From the NCBI RefSeq assembly GCF_020521235.1, contig NZ_BLAY01000113.1, positions 1 through 33,719 on the forward strand: 33,719 nt of DNA, in the 5' to 3' direction. Each line of letters opens with the position of its first letter. The first letter of the stretch is position 1. Both the position numbers and the translations under genes were made by a program. This DNA comes from Microseira wollei NIES-4236 (GTDB lineage Bacteria > Cyanobacteriota > Cyanobacteriia > Cyanobacteriales > Aerosakkonemataceae). This document shows, one piece after another, positions 33,232 to 33,719 of this stretch. Below the pieces are notes generated by a model. It was given only the letters and a program-made list of their open reading frames with translations. It had not been told where the DNA came from and ran no database searches.

Positions 33232-33719
33232 GTGCCGAGATCAGCACCCAATCCCTGACTACAAACAAATTAATTTCATCAGTCAAATCAATGACATGTA
33301 GGGACAAGGCATCAGTAATTTTTGTCGTCAGTGCCAAATTTTTCGGCTGCCGTGTCCCGGCAACAATCTTGTATTGCACCCCATTGAAAACCACTGCAAA
33401 AAAGGTCAAAGATTTAGAGAAAAACAAGAAACAAGATAACTCAGGAAAATCTGCTCAACTGCTACAAGTTCTAGGCAAGTGCCGAGATCAGCACCCAATC
33501 CCTGACTACAAACAAATTAATTTCATCATTCAAATCAATGACATGTAGGGACAGGGCATGAGTAATTTTTGTCATCAGCGCCAAATTTTTCCGCTGCCGT
33601 GTCCCGGCAACAATCTTGTATTGCACCCCATTGAAAACCACTGCAAAAAAGGTCAAAGATTTAGAGAAAAACAAGAAACAAGATAACTCAGGAAAATCTG
33701 CTCAACTGCTACAAGTTCT
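33232..33719. repeat. 247-bp tandem duplication, running off the window
   Basis: The sequence from 33232 (GTGCCGAGATCAGC) repeats from 33479 with about a dozen substitutions and continues to the last base. Nearly two copies are visible. The period is not a multiple of three and substitutions change residues in both short frames, so a repeated protein is unlikely. Each copy has GTAGGGACA and, about 55 bases on, TGTCCC, which can pair and recall the GTAGGGGCACGGCA words of the array at 1-550. Confidence 0.9.

Noticed and set aside
33227-33674. Two similar 66-67 residue minus-strand frames
   Set aside because: They arise from the 247-bp duplication. Differences between copies change residues freely, so there is no sign of selection on a protein.

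Overview
The window looks like chromosomal DNA of a filamentous cyanobacterium, probably of the Oscillatoria/Microcoleus type. Three things suggest this. HIP1 octamers (GCGATCGC) occur about twenty times. Gene junctions carry heptanucleotide repeats of the TAGCAAT/TAGCCAT/CCCATTA kind. Several genes are typical of cyanobacteria: ycf51, a dnaK3-type chaperone, Uma2, DUF4058, CHASE4/class III cyclases, a GUN4-domain protein and a short-form hisG. The exact taxon is inference.

Layout. 1-745 is an array of 64-bp hairpin-forming tandem repeats followed by spacer. 746-1024 may encode a small exported protein. 1125-8514 is all on the minus strand: two tandem CHASE4-HAMP-adenylate cyclase paralogues, an Uma2 protein and alaS. 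A decayed alaS 3' end lies between the two cyclases, so the block probably grew by segmental duplication. In the upstream cyclase the catalytic Arg of the class III fold is Pro. 8515-9934 is a repeat-rich spacer with a dead tnpB tail. 9935-11720 holds a diguanylate cyclase with a degenerate receiver and an AAA-less FtsH-type peptidase. 11872-15150 is a dnaK3-dnaJ pair; the DnaK has an acidic, repeat-built C-terminal tail. 15147-18353 is a two-gene phosphorelay. Its upstream hybrid kinase has lost the 5' part of its MASE1 domain at the edge of a tnpB element (18354-19681). 19882-24463 holds ycf51, ilvE, an iron-type alcohol dehydrogenase, a class I aminotransferase and a thioredoxin-fold [2Fe-2S] protein. 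24572-27137 may be an acquired island: an EamA transporter, a relic and a divergent chorismate-binding enzyme. 27573-30677 holds an acyltransferase and two adjacent genes that share one N-terminal module but end in a WD40 propeller or a GUN4 domain. 30789-33042 holds an OmpR-type regulator, hisG and a DUF4058 gene. The window ends in a 247-bp tandem duplication.

How it fits together. Much of the content is signalling: cAMP (two cyclases), c-di-GMP (one GGDEF protein), a phosphorelay pair and an OmpR regulator. The rest is amino-acid and translation metabolism (alaS, ilvE, aminotransferase, hisG) and protein quality control (dnaK3, dnaJ, M41-like peptidase). The best candidate for something little described is the WD40/GUN4 pair at 28671-30677, built on a common N-terminal REYD-x-VLGG plus HEAT-like module. 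Small repeats repeatedly reach into gene ends (alcohol dehydrogenase, acyltransferase, DUF4058) and appear to be reshaping C-termini.
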